Source of the DNA: Pseudomonas sp. CAN1
GTDB lineage: Bacteria; Pseudomonadota; Gammaproteobacteria; Pseudomonadales; Pseudomonadaceae
NCBI RefSeq assembly: GCF_030462585.1
Contig: NZ_JASMRU010000004.1
Location: 55,707 to 106,291, forward strand
DNA length: 50,585 nt
Reading direction: 5' to 3'
Shown here: positions 17,401 through 23,551 of the stretch, piece by piece
Position numbering within the stretch: position 1 is the stretch's first letter
Layout: each line of letters starts with the position of its first letter
Translations under genes and position numbers: made by a program
Notes under the pieces: model-generated
Databases searched by the model: none
What the model saw: only the letters and a program-made list of their open reading frames with translations
Told to the model about the DNA's origin: nothing

Positions 17401-19178
17401 GCACAGTTGACCCGCGCGACCATGGCATGGACGCAGGGACCGAACGCGTCCTGCATGACTGGACTGACGGTGCAGTAGCCGAGCGCAAGCACGAACTCCA
17501 GCAGTACACCCATATGGCAGGCAGTGTGTTGGAGTACGCCAACGTCGCAGATTTCTACATGGCCCAGACCGATGCCAAGGAGTTCCCCTACTACCGTTCG
17601 CTGGTTCCAACCTGGGACAACACGGCGCGCTATGGCGATCGCGCACTGCTTCTGCACGGCAGCACCCCAGAGAAATTCCAGCAGTGGCTGGAAAGTTCCA
17701 TCCAATACAGCAAGAAGCATCTTCCGTCCAATGAGCGCTTCATCCTGGTCAATGCCTGGAACGAGTGGGCAGAGGGCGCACACCTGGAGCCCGACACTCG
17801 CTTCGGATATAGCTACCTCAACTCTGTTGGCCGCGCTCTTTCAGGCCTTTCCTATGGGCGCCAGCTTACGCCGGTAGAGCAGCAAAGCCGGCCGACCAAA
17901 CTGGCCATGCAAATCTCTACCGAAGCGCAGGAACTGCTGCATCAGGACAGCGATCTGCATCGCCGCTTCCTGCTCTGCCTGGGTGCAGCAGTTTCCGAAC
18001 TGAAGAACTGCAGCGTTGGCGCTGTAGACAAAGCCCTCGCTGCTCATCTCGCACTTCCTTGTGTGACAGCAGACGAGTCCGACTTCGTGCTATCGATCAC
18101 ACGGCCGGCGCTTTTCGACCATGAGCTTCTGCTCAAACTGCTCGACATGGCGCAATCAGCTCCTGGCTCAGTCGTCATTCCCAACGATTACAGAGCCGGA
18201 ACATCCCTGGTTCAGTGCACGGAAAACGGCTCGGTAACCGAAGCCGAGGCTTACCAGAGCTCCATGCGCCTGGCGCCCTCGCACCTGCCTGAAGGCAGGC
18301 TCAAAAATATTCGCCTGAGAACTGAGGCCTATTGCTTCCCGAGCCATCCCTGGTCGAAATCGGCGGATAGCGCTCCTCAGGTAACCACCATCATGCGCTT
18401 CCACAAATCCGGCAGCCTCGCCCCGCTGAAGAACGCCCTGTACTCCTTGGCGGCCATGCACAACTGCACCGTCACACCGCTGATTACCGCCCAGGATCTC
18501 AGTGTGCAGCAGAAGGCGGATCTAACCGTTCTGCTGCAGACGATTCCGTTGCCCCATGGTGCAGTCCCCCGCGTGGAGTACTACGAGACCCTCAATGGAA
18601 AGGGGGACTTGCGCTCGAAGATGCTGAACCACGCGCTGAGCCTGGTGAGCACACAGTATGCGGCCTTCCTCGATTATGACGATCTGATGATGCCCCACGC
18701 TTACGACTGGATGGTTTCTCGGCTTGAGAAGACGGGCAAGGCCGCGACTTTCGGCAGGATCTACGCAACGCTCTACAACGGCCATACCGGTGAAATCCTG
18801 GAGCGAAAGGCCAACTTTGAGTATGGCTATAGTTACGACGATTTCGTCAGCAACAACCACACCCCGCTGCATGGCTTCCTCCTGGACATCCAGAAGATGG
18901 ATGTCACCAGTTTGATCTACCACGATGATCATCGCTATATGGAAGATTACTTCCTTACCCTGCAATTGTTCACCCGTGAAAACACCGACTGGGAAAGCCT
19001 GCGGGACAACGTATACGTAGGCGATTACATTCACAGCATCGAGCGGGAACACACGCTAGCCATCACCGACAACGCCGAGCGGCAAAGACTGCTGGCAGAT
19101 CCGGAGTACCAGGCTTGCGACAGGCGTATCAATGACCTGCGCAAGAAGTTGAGCAGCGGAGAGCGGCTGAGCAACTGA
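14457..19178 (+). CDS. Giant multidomain glycosyltransferase (GT2 - coiled coil - WbsX - GT-A)
   Basis: 1573 aa from ATG 14457, preceded by AAGG at 14447-14450. The frame is open from 14397, but those extra codons lack a good ribosome site. Domain 1 (about 8-250) is a GT2 transferase: VSVILTSLNHGKY, IIWDDASDDDSW and the metal site HHSDDVW (SDD at 95-97). Residues about 335-437 form a charged coiled coil ending in the linker mark NSTSWRMTAPLRFL. A middle region (about 530-770) has no family I can name. Residues about 781-1125 are a WbsX domain (GH99-like): VKVLSYYLPQFHP, FYHYWFTG, CWANENWTRRWDG and NAWNEWAEGAHLEPD. The last part (about 1309-1550) looks like a second GT-A domain with DYDD at 1406-1409. 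It probably builds the repeat unit at the membrane with several activities in one chain. Confidence 0.88.
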   Translation: MMDKLPPKVSVILTSLNHGKYVGEAIESVLAQTFADFELIIWDDASDDDSWEVIQRYSDPRIKTFRNTKRGRAIVGINRCISEIAQGQLLAIHHSDDVWHSEKLARQVAFLEANPEVGAVFTNANIILENGDPLQDENHFYYNVFAQPNRSRHEWLRQLYLQGNVLCHPSVLIRKECYRTCGAYRHGFGQLGDFDMWVRLCLHYPIHVLPQKLVDFRILNTQRNNSGNRFDSRVRSDVELVHVLRHFLALENFDELVQVLPDTRMYKAGEHSSIPFALAMVTLEISSNPVYQLFAFDILFKLIFDPQSAPEIKQVYDFDYQSLIVLTGRYDIFRDEALTQLKAEMTEQVRLHEESRKEQELLLNTARSDIARSSLKVTDRDQQISERDQHIEELKTALANLIEQNQEASHASYLEIDRLSYNLAAMRNSTSWRMTAPLRFLIFNAKRIVRLLRRLPGMIQQAGGVKESSAKAIQVLRQEGLTGLKMRIRRQGALVQQKEVLQAALIAQSKVMEVQPYYLDPNENVAVAAPSNRRIGVHLTVSGPGDVQGFIARTSQWQLPLSVYVTILGNGHNDAVEQLLRQALPKLEKLVIQVSTGVAGFPASTGQYYSELLEHEWLGLFDLTQPHTSSTLDIMLGAPGGSAQHIYKLLGELAQDSSVIYPEFHSSQPQEPTGWGNEHQRRELELLLEQLGATQLQEFSSIDFPRQGMLWGRTPALQQFLELSRTNADVVHLDTLKRLPLLLAGLAGGSIKCLHQGDSISDFRHYEESHDFSGSIVHDDVKVLSYYLPQFHPTPENDLWHGKGFTEWTKVRAANPLFKGHFQQHIPHPDSGYYLLDSPETLRKQAEQMRAAGVYGQVFYHYWFTGKLILEEPVRMLLDTPDIQMPFCFCWANENWTRRWDGNESEILLGQNYSADDAKAFIQYLIPFFKDPRYIRVNDRPVLSIYRPSSIPDTKEYLDIWESECAAHGIARPYVVAVLTRGTVDPRDHGMDAGTERVLHDWTDGAVAERKHELQQYTHMAGSVLEYANVADFYMAQTDAKEFPYYRSLVPTWDNTARYGDRALLLHGSTPEKFQQWLESSIQYSKKHLPSNERFILVNAWNEWAEGAHLEPDTRFGYSYLNSVGRALSGLSYGRQLTPVEQQSRPTKLAMQISTEAQELLHQDSDLHRRFLLCLGAAVSELKNCSVGAVDKALAAHLALPCVTADESDFVLSITRPALFDHELLLKLLDMAQSAPGSVVIPNDYRAGTSLVQCTENGSVTEAEAYQSSMRLAPSHLPEGRLKNIRLRTEAYCFPSHPWSKSADSAPQVTTIMRFHKSGSLAPLKNALYSLAAMHNCTVTPLITAQDLSVQQKADLTVLLQTIPLPHGAVPRVEYYETLNGKGDLRSKMLNHALSLVSTQYAAFLDYDDLMMPHAYDWMVSRLEKTGKAATFGRIYATLYNGHTGEILERKANFEYGYSYDDFVSNNHTPLHGFLLDIQKMDVTSLIYHDDHRYMEDYFLTLQLFTRENTDWESLRDNVYVGDYIHSIEREHTLAITDNAERQRLLADPEYQACDRRINDLRKKLSSGERLSN

Positions 19179-19190
19179 CACCAGTAACAT

Positions 19191-19214
19191 CCGGACAATC
19201 AACCGATTGTCCGG
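19191..19214. terminator. Perfect 10-bp hairpin after the giant glycosyltransferase gene
   Basis: CCGGACAATC-AACC-GATTGTCCGG lies 12 bases after the stop. No T-run follows, so it may be a partial terminator or an mRNA-stabilising hairpin at the end of the main operon. The rest of the gap up to 19443 holds no credible gene. Confidence 0.55.
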
Positions 19215-19443
19215 GCATCTCCTTGCGCCCAAACCCCGAAAGCTCCATTCAGCCGGCAAGCCTGGCAGCCCCCATCGAACCTGATAAGCTCCTAGCTTCT
19301 AGGTGCGATGAAGGCAGGCCGTCAACTGGCCAGCATGGTCTGCGTTTGCTGATGGAAGGGCCTGTACAGACAGGTCTGCTCCTATCAATTGCAGTGACCA
19401 AGCATCGTGCAAATTTCAATGCAAGAGCTTCAATGGGCCGCGA

Positions 19444-20478
19444 ATGAAAGCAGGTGATTGGGCAAGGAATGCATTTGGACAACTGACACAAGTCATCTAC
19501 CAGACCGCGCCTGCTGCAAAGGAGCGCGTGGCCAGGTACCCCAACTTTGACATTCTCCGACTGCTACTGGCAGTTGAAGTAGCCTTTGTGCATGCCTGGG
19601 CAACAGTGGAGCCAAGCTTCAATTGGAACCCATACATCATGGCCGTTCCGGCATTTCTGGCGATCAGCGGCTTTCTGGTTCTGCAAAGTTATGCGGAGTC
19701 CGGCGCCTGGGGAGTGTTCCTGAGAAAGCGAGCCCTTCGCATTCTCCCCGCCCTGCTGGTATCACTGGCGCTCTGCCTGGTCTTGTTCGATCTCCGCGCT
19801 GCTTACAACTCGTTCCTGAACTGGATTACCGGTGGCATTTATACGCTACCCGGAATAGCCAATGGCCCTCTCTGGTCGCTGGCCTGGGAGGAGGTCGCCT
19901 ATCTGGTGCTCGCTGGGCTCTGGGTAATCGGCGCATACAAACGCCCCTTCACCATCTGGGCGCTGTTAGCACTGTCTTTGCTGATCTGCTGGGTAACCTT
20001 GGGTATTGACCCGCACACTCGGATGATTCTGTTCCTGGGCCCAGCATTCTTCATCGGAAATCTCATGTATCTGTACCGTGATGCTCTGCTGAAGATACAC
20101 CCGATCGTTCCATGGATATTCTTTTACATCATGCTGCAGTGGCGCTTCGTACCAGACGCCAATCTCATGGGCGGGGCATTTCTATTGATGGTCCAGGCAT
20201 TTGCCGTGGTCTGGGCAGGAATGGCGGGAGCACGAATAATACCATTCAAACTTCCCGACCTCAGCTATGGTGTTTATATCTACCACATGCCAATCATCTT
20301 GTTCCTGTTTACCCGTTTCAATATAACCACCCTGCCGTCAATGCTCCTGCTACTGGCAGCTTCGGTTATCCCTCTGTGCTTGGCCAGCTGGTATCTCGTT
20401 GAGAAACCAGCACTTCGCTTGAAGAAAAAGAGCGCCACAATCAACAAGGCCTACACTGTCGCTGCCACCTCGCAGTAG
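19444..20478 (+). CDS. Acyltransferase-3 family membrane protein (OafA-like)
   Basis: 344 aa, integral membrane O-acyltransferase family (OafA/YrhL). After a short N-terminal segment the domain opens with YPNFDILRLLLAVEVAFVHAW, which carries the conserved early Arg and the catalytic-type His of the first helix. FLAISGFLVLQSYAESG, FLRKRALRILPALL and GPLWSLAWEEVAYL are the usual family landmarks, followed by further membrane helices for about ten in total. Such enzymes add acetyl or other acyl groups to sugars at the periplasmic face. It lies 265 bases after the giant transferase with a weak ribosome site, and converges on the leftward ACP operon at a shared terminator. Acceptor and acyl group are unknown. 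Confidence 0.85.
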   Translation: MKAGDWARNAFGQLTQVIYQTAPAAKERVARYPNFDILRLLLAVEVAFVHAWATVEPSFNWNPYIMAVPAFLAISGFLVLQSYAESGAWGVFLRKRALRILPALLVSLALCLVLFDLRAAYNSFLNWITGGIYTLPGIANGPLWSLAWEEVAYLVLAGLWVIGAYKRPFTIWALLALSLLICWVTLGIDPHTRMILFLGPAFFIGNLMYLYRDALLKIHPIVPWIFFYIMLQWRFVPDANLMGGAFLLMVQAFAVVWAGMAGARIIPFKLPDLSYGVYIYHMPIILFLFTRFNITTLPSMLLLLAASVIPLCLASWYLVEKPALRLKKKSATINKAYTVAATSQ

Positions 20479-20504
20479 AAAATTCGCAACTTGAGTACCG
20501 AGGT

Positions 20505-20545
20505 AGAAAAAAATCAGGAGCCCATAGGCTCCTGATTTATCTCTA
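20505..20545. terminator. Bidirectional terminator between convergent polysaccharide operons
   Basis: A perfect 12-bp stem AAATCAGGAGCC/GGCTCCTGATTT (20511-20522 with 20527-20538) around CATA, with A-runs on the left and T-rich sequence on the right. It would end both the rightward acyltransferase transcript and the leftward ACP operon. Confidence 0.9.
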
Positions 20546-20572
20546 CTACTTAGTACCCCCAGGGTTCTGCCA

Positions 20573-20809
20573 TTATGCATTCGCCTGCAGGAAAGCTATA
20601 ATTTGCGCAGGAGTCTTCAGCAAGTCAGCCTGCTCCTCCGGAATGGTGATGCCCGTCTTCTCCTGGACATCTACCAGAACCAGCATGACATCGAGGGAGT
20701 CAACTCCAAGGTCAGCCAGGGTGAGCCCCATTTTATCTTCGCTCAGCTTTAGGCCAGCAACGTTACGCTCAATTGCTTCAATGACCTCGGCATAAAACTT
20801 TTCCGCCAT
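20573..20809 (-). CDS. Acyl carrier protein, dedicated
   Basis: A 78-aa acidic four-helix ACP. The phosphopantetheine site is Ser38 in LADLGVDSLDVMLVLVDVQE. Length and helix pattern match free-standing ACPs, but the sequence is clearly not the housekeeping AcpP: it has GVDSLDVM rather than GADSLDTVE. It is the last gene of a tight leftward set, 3 bases after the KAS III stop, and ends beside the bidirectional terminator. A private ACP in a sugar cluster implies that an acyl chain is built or loaded for attachment to a sugar. It needs a phosphopantetheinyl transferase from elsewhere in the genome; none is visible in the window. Confidence 0.93.
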   Translation of the reverse strand: MAEKFYAEVIEAIERNVAGLKLSEDKMGLTLADLGVDSLDVMLVLVDVQEKTGITIPEEQADLLKTPAQIIAFLQANA

Positions 20810-20812
20810 GAA

Positions 20813-21745
20813 TTACCTCGTTACTCTTGAATAAATTGCGCTGGCCCATGATAGCCCCACGCCGAAGCCGGAAAAAACAAGGGTCTGCAGAGCAGGTTCA
20901 TCCAGGTACTTTTCCAGCAAAACAGGAATAGATGAGGAGACCAGGTTACCAGTGAACTCCAAATTGACGGGAGCACGATCCTGGATATCCCCGATTCTCT
21001 TGATCGTATTCTCCAGCATGAACCGACTTCCTTGATGCAGCAGGAAAAGATCAATCTCTGACTTATCGACCTCCTCCGACTCCAACAGTTCTTGAATCTG
21101 CTTTGGAACGTCCATCAAGGCAAAGTTGAAAACAGCGCGACCGTTCATCACAAGTTTCCCGTCGACCTTTATAAGTGCCGATTCTCCGCGAGTGGAGAAT
21201 TTGCAGGCCTGAGAAACGAATTTTGGCGTGTCACTCAATAACGTGACAGTTGCTCCGTCCCCGAAAAGCAGCGAGGTGTTCTTGTCTTCGGGATCAAGAA
21301 TTCGAGAGTAAGGATCACAAGTGAAGAGCAAGCCCTTCTTCATCCCATGCATCTGCATGAATGAAGCGACTACCTGCAGCCCGTATACATACCCGGAGCA
21401 CCCCAGCCCTATATCAAAGCCGGCACATTGCTCAGGTGCATCAATAGCCGCCTGAACCAGAGCAGAAGAATGGGGAATCCCCCCATGATCAGGCGTTTGA
21501 GTACACACGACGATGCACTCGATGGACCGCGGATCAATCCCCGTGCGGGCACTGAGTGCCTCGAATGCTGCCTGGCAGGCACTGGTGACCGTCTCATCAT
21601 CACTCAGGCGCGGCAACGTTCTGCAGCCAATCTTGTCGAGCACGAAGCCTTCATCGACATCGAATTGGCTACCCTGCTCCAGATTATCGACTGCTGTGGA
21701 GGGGATATAGGATGCAACCGCCTCGATACCGATATTGAATTTCAT
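20813..21745 (-). CDS. 3-oxoacyl-ACP synthase III (KAS III), cluster-specific
   Basis: 310 aa. ATG 21745 is preceded by GAGGGGAAAC, a good ribosome site; an in-frame ATG four codons upstream is less well placed. The thiolase-fold catalytic triad is complete: Cys116 in DIGLGCSGYVYGL, His237 in LFLLHQGSRFM and Asn267 in FTGNLVSSSIP. The enzyme should condense a CoA-linked starter with malonyl-ACP to give a short 3-ketoacyl chain. It lies between the unknown 194-aa protein and the ACP gene with gaps of 12 and 3 bases. It diverges from housekeeping FabH (GCSGY replaces ACAGF), which fits a specialised role such as making a 3-hydroxybutyryl-like group for an amino sugar. Confidence 0.9.
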   Translation of the reverse strand: MKFNIGIEAVASYIPSTAVDNLEQGSQFDVDEGFVLDKIGCRTLPRLSDDETVTSACQAAFEALSARTGIDPRSIECIVVCTQTPDHGGIPHSSALVQAAIDAPEQCAGFDIGLGCSGYVYGLQVVASFMQMHGMKKGLLFTCDPYSRILDPEDKNTSLLFGDGATVTLLSDTPKFVSQACKFSTRGESALIKVDGKLVMNGRAVFNFALMDVPKQIQELLESEEVDKSEIDLFLLHQGSRFMLENTIKRIGDIQDRAPVNLEFTGNLVSSSIPVLLEKYLDEPALQTLVFSGFGVGLSWASAIYSRVTR

Positions 21746-21757
21746 GTTTCCCCTCAT

Positions 21758-22342
21758 TCAGGCGATGCAAGAAAAATAGATCTCACCGACCTTCTGGCCT
21801 GCGCTGTAGACATCGCTGCAAGTCAGTCGCGTACCAATCGACTTGACGATGGAAATACTAATGTCACCTGTCAACGCCAAAGGAATACGCCCCCGATAGC
21901 GGCTGAACACCCAGCGCGACGCCTGGCCTTGATAATGCTCCAGGTGGAGCCGTTTGCAGAGCGCCACCATGTTCTCAGCATCCGAATGGGTATCAGCCAG
22001 CGGAGAGGCGATAGTGCTCGCATCAATACGGGCAAACCGGGCGATGGCATCCTCGTCGTAGTCGACACGCTCCGCAGAAGCGGAGACCTCCAGCGGATTG
22101 AAACAGAGCACAAATCCATCGCCATCGCTGGGCGCCAGCCTTGCCACCACACAGTCACCAGACCTGGCGTCGCGGCGCTCAATGCTGCAGGTGAAGCCGT
22201 GCATCATCTGGTGAAAGACCAGGTCCAGCGACGCGGAAGCCACACCCTCTTCCACCAATAATCGCCCCAGCTCATCGAAAACACTGGTGCCATGGACATA
22301 GTCGCGTGCTCCCTTGAGCGGAAACGTCACTCGGTTCTTCAT
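21758..22342 (-). CDS. Unrecognised 194-aa protein in the acyl-sugar operon
   Basis: Starts at ATG 22342 behind AGG with 8-base spacing; a GTG three codons upstream is possible. I do not recognise the family. It has no signal peptide or membrane helix. The N-terminal KGARDYVHGTSVFDELG with its His, and the C-terminal TRLTCSDVYSAGQKVGEIYF, which reads like paired beta strands, hint at a hotdog-type fold. That is a guess. It sits between the LpxD-like gene (10-base gap) and KAS III (12-base gap), so it is almost surely part of the same pathway. Possible roles are handling the KAS III product (dehydratase or thioesterase) or assisting acyl transfer. No Rossmann motif is present, so it is not a ketoreductase. 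Confidence 0.8.
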   Translation of the reverse strand: MKNRVTFPLKGARDYVHGTSVFDELGRLLVEEGVASASLDLVFHQMMHGFTCSIERRDARSGDCVVARLAPSDGDGFVLCFNPLEVSASAERVDYDEDAIARFARIDASTIASPLADTHSDAENMVALCKRLHLEHYQGQASRWVFSRYRGRIPLALTGDISISIVKSIGTRLTCSDVYSAGQKVGEIYFSCIA

Positions 22343-22352
22343 GCAGATCACC

Positions 22353-23291
22353 TCAACGCGTCGGACCTGTGTTCAAGCTTGGCACACGCTTGGCCGGATT
22401 ACCGAACACCGACGTTCCAGCCTCAACATCCTTCACGACAACACTCCCCATACCGACGGAGGCTTTCCCTCCCACGTGCCGGTTGTCACGAACCCTGACA
22501 CCCATCCCCAGAGTGGCGCCGGCTCCTATCAGAGAGTGCCCGCCGATCAGATTTCCGACTGACATCCAGACGTTGTCTTCAACCGTTGCACCATGACCGA
22601 TATTGCTCAGATTGCCGATGATGACACCGTCGCCGATCCTGGTAGACCCGAGCACGCCGCGAGGGATTACGCAGTTGGATCCGATTTCTACATCGCTACC
22701 GATCATCACCCCGCAAAGGTGGGGAAACTTCAGGCGTTCGCCATGCAGGCTTCGATAGACAATGATGCCATTGCAGCCAATCACGGTGTTCTCGCGGATA
22801 ACGCTGCCGCGACCGATCTGCGTCCCAGTCTTTATGACACACCCCGCGCTGATGACCACATCGTCCTCGATGCGGACGCCAGGTTCGACAACTGCGGAGG
22901 GATGGATATTTGCCGAACCGGCGATCGTGACTTCGGGGGACATGATTGAGGTGTAAGGGAGAATTTCATTCTCCCGCAGCAGGTCCATGAGTAGTCGGAT
23001 CAGTCCACCACGCGCATCGTCCACCTGAACGTAACAATTGCGCAAATTCGCAGCTTGAGCACTGCCCTGGGTGATGATCAGGCAGCCCGAAAGATGCTCT
23101 TCGCAGTGGTCAAGATCCAGCGCTGCGCAGAAACCGATGGCTTTCGAGCCACCCTTGCGAATATCACAGACGCCCTCCAGACGAGAAACGTCAGCGCCCC
23201 ATACGCTGATTACCTCGGCCGCGGTAGAATGGCGTAACCTTTCTATTATGTCCTGGCCCGACACTGAGCGTGAAAAGAAGGAAATTTCCAT
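22353..23291 (-). CDS. LpxD-like left-handed beta-helix N-acyltransferase
   Basis: 312 aa from ATG 23291. The frame is open 37 codons further up, but with no ribosome site and no LpxD-like sequence. Residues 1-105 resemble the LpxD N-terminal domain. From about 118 to 290 there are hexapeptide repeats of a left-handed beta-helix (IHPSAVVEPGVRIEDDVVI, IGDGVIIGNLSNIGHG). The order of blocks follows LpxD: NTVIGCNG, then PHLCGVMIGSDVEIGSNCVI, then a His at 233 in NLSNIGHGA, which lines up with the catalytic His of LpxD (NLVQIAHNV in E. coli). The LpxD DRG is PRG here. LpxD uses 3-hydroxyacyl-ACP, so this protein probably moves an acyl group from the neighbouring ACP to an amino sugar. Confidence 0.85.
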   Translation of the reverse strand: MEISFFSRSVSGQDIIERLRHSTAAEVISVWGADVSRLEGVCDIRKGGSKAIGFCAALDLDHCEEHLSGCLIITQGSAQAANLRNCYVQVDDARGGLIRLLMDLLRENEILPYTSIMSPEVTIAGSANIHPSAVVEPGVRIEDDVVISAGCVIKTGTQIGRGSVIRENTVIGCNGIIVYRSLHGERLKFPHLCGVMIGSDVEIGSNCVIPRGVLGSTRIGDGVIIGNLSNIGHGATVEDNVWMSVGNLIGGHSLIGAGATLGMGVRVRDNRHVGGKASVGMGSVVVKDVEAGTSVFGNPAKRVPSLNTGPTR

Positions 23292-23341
23292 TTTAGATAG
23301 ACCACCGCTCAGCTGTTCAAGGAGATAGGCTGGGATTCTAA

Positions 23342-23551
23342 TCACGAAGCCCGACCTCTCCAAATACCGGTGATCCAACAGCCGGCTGTTATCCAGCCAC
23401 ATGGCCAGTCTTTGCCAATTGCCTCACGCCGCAACGTGCTGCTAGCCTCCTCGAAACTCAATGTCCTGCGCCGCCCTGCAAAAAGCTCTTCCCACTCTTG
23501 CGCCGTCCGAGGCATCTGATCAGGGCCGGTTATGATCTCTCTCAAGCGCAT
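23342..23551 (-). CDS. Possible 69-aa leader ORF or remnant, antisense to the dctB start
   Basis: An ATG at 23551 stands 8 bases after GGAGG on the minus strand, a very good ribosome site. The first part is protein-like (PRTAQEWEELFAGRRRTLSF, EEASSTLRREA). It loses that character after about residue 45, where a neighbouring frame takes over with QRLAMWLDNSRLLDHRYLER running into the LpxD-like frame. This pattern suggests a small gene broken by a frameshift. The start overlaps the dctB coding start by 20 bases, and the GGAGG is the complement of two Ser codons there, so chance is possible. Function unknown. Confidence 0.3.
   Translation of the reverse strand: MRLREIITGPDQMPRTAQEWEELFAGRRRTLSFEEASSTLRREAIGKDWPCGWITAGCWITGIWRGRAS

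Noticed and set aside
19223..19447. 74-codon open frame between the giant transferase and the acyltransferase
   Set aside because: No ribosome site, no family, mixed composition; more likely non-coding.
21428..22261. 277-codon frame on the + strand over the KAS III and 194-aa genes
   Set aside because: Antisense to genes with clear motifs and good ribosome sites.
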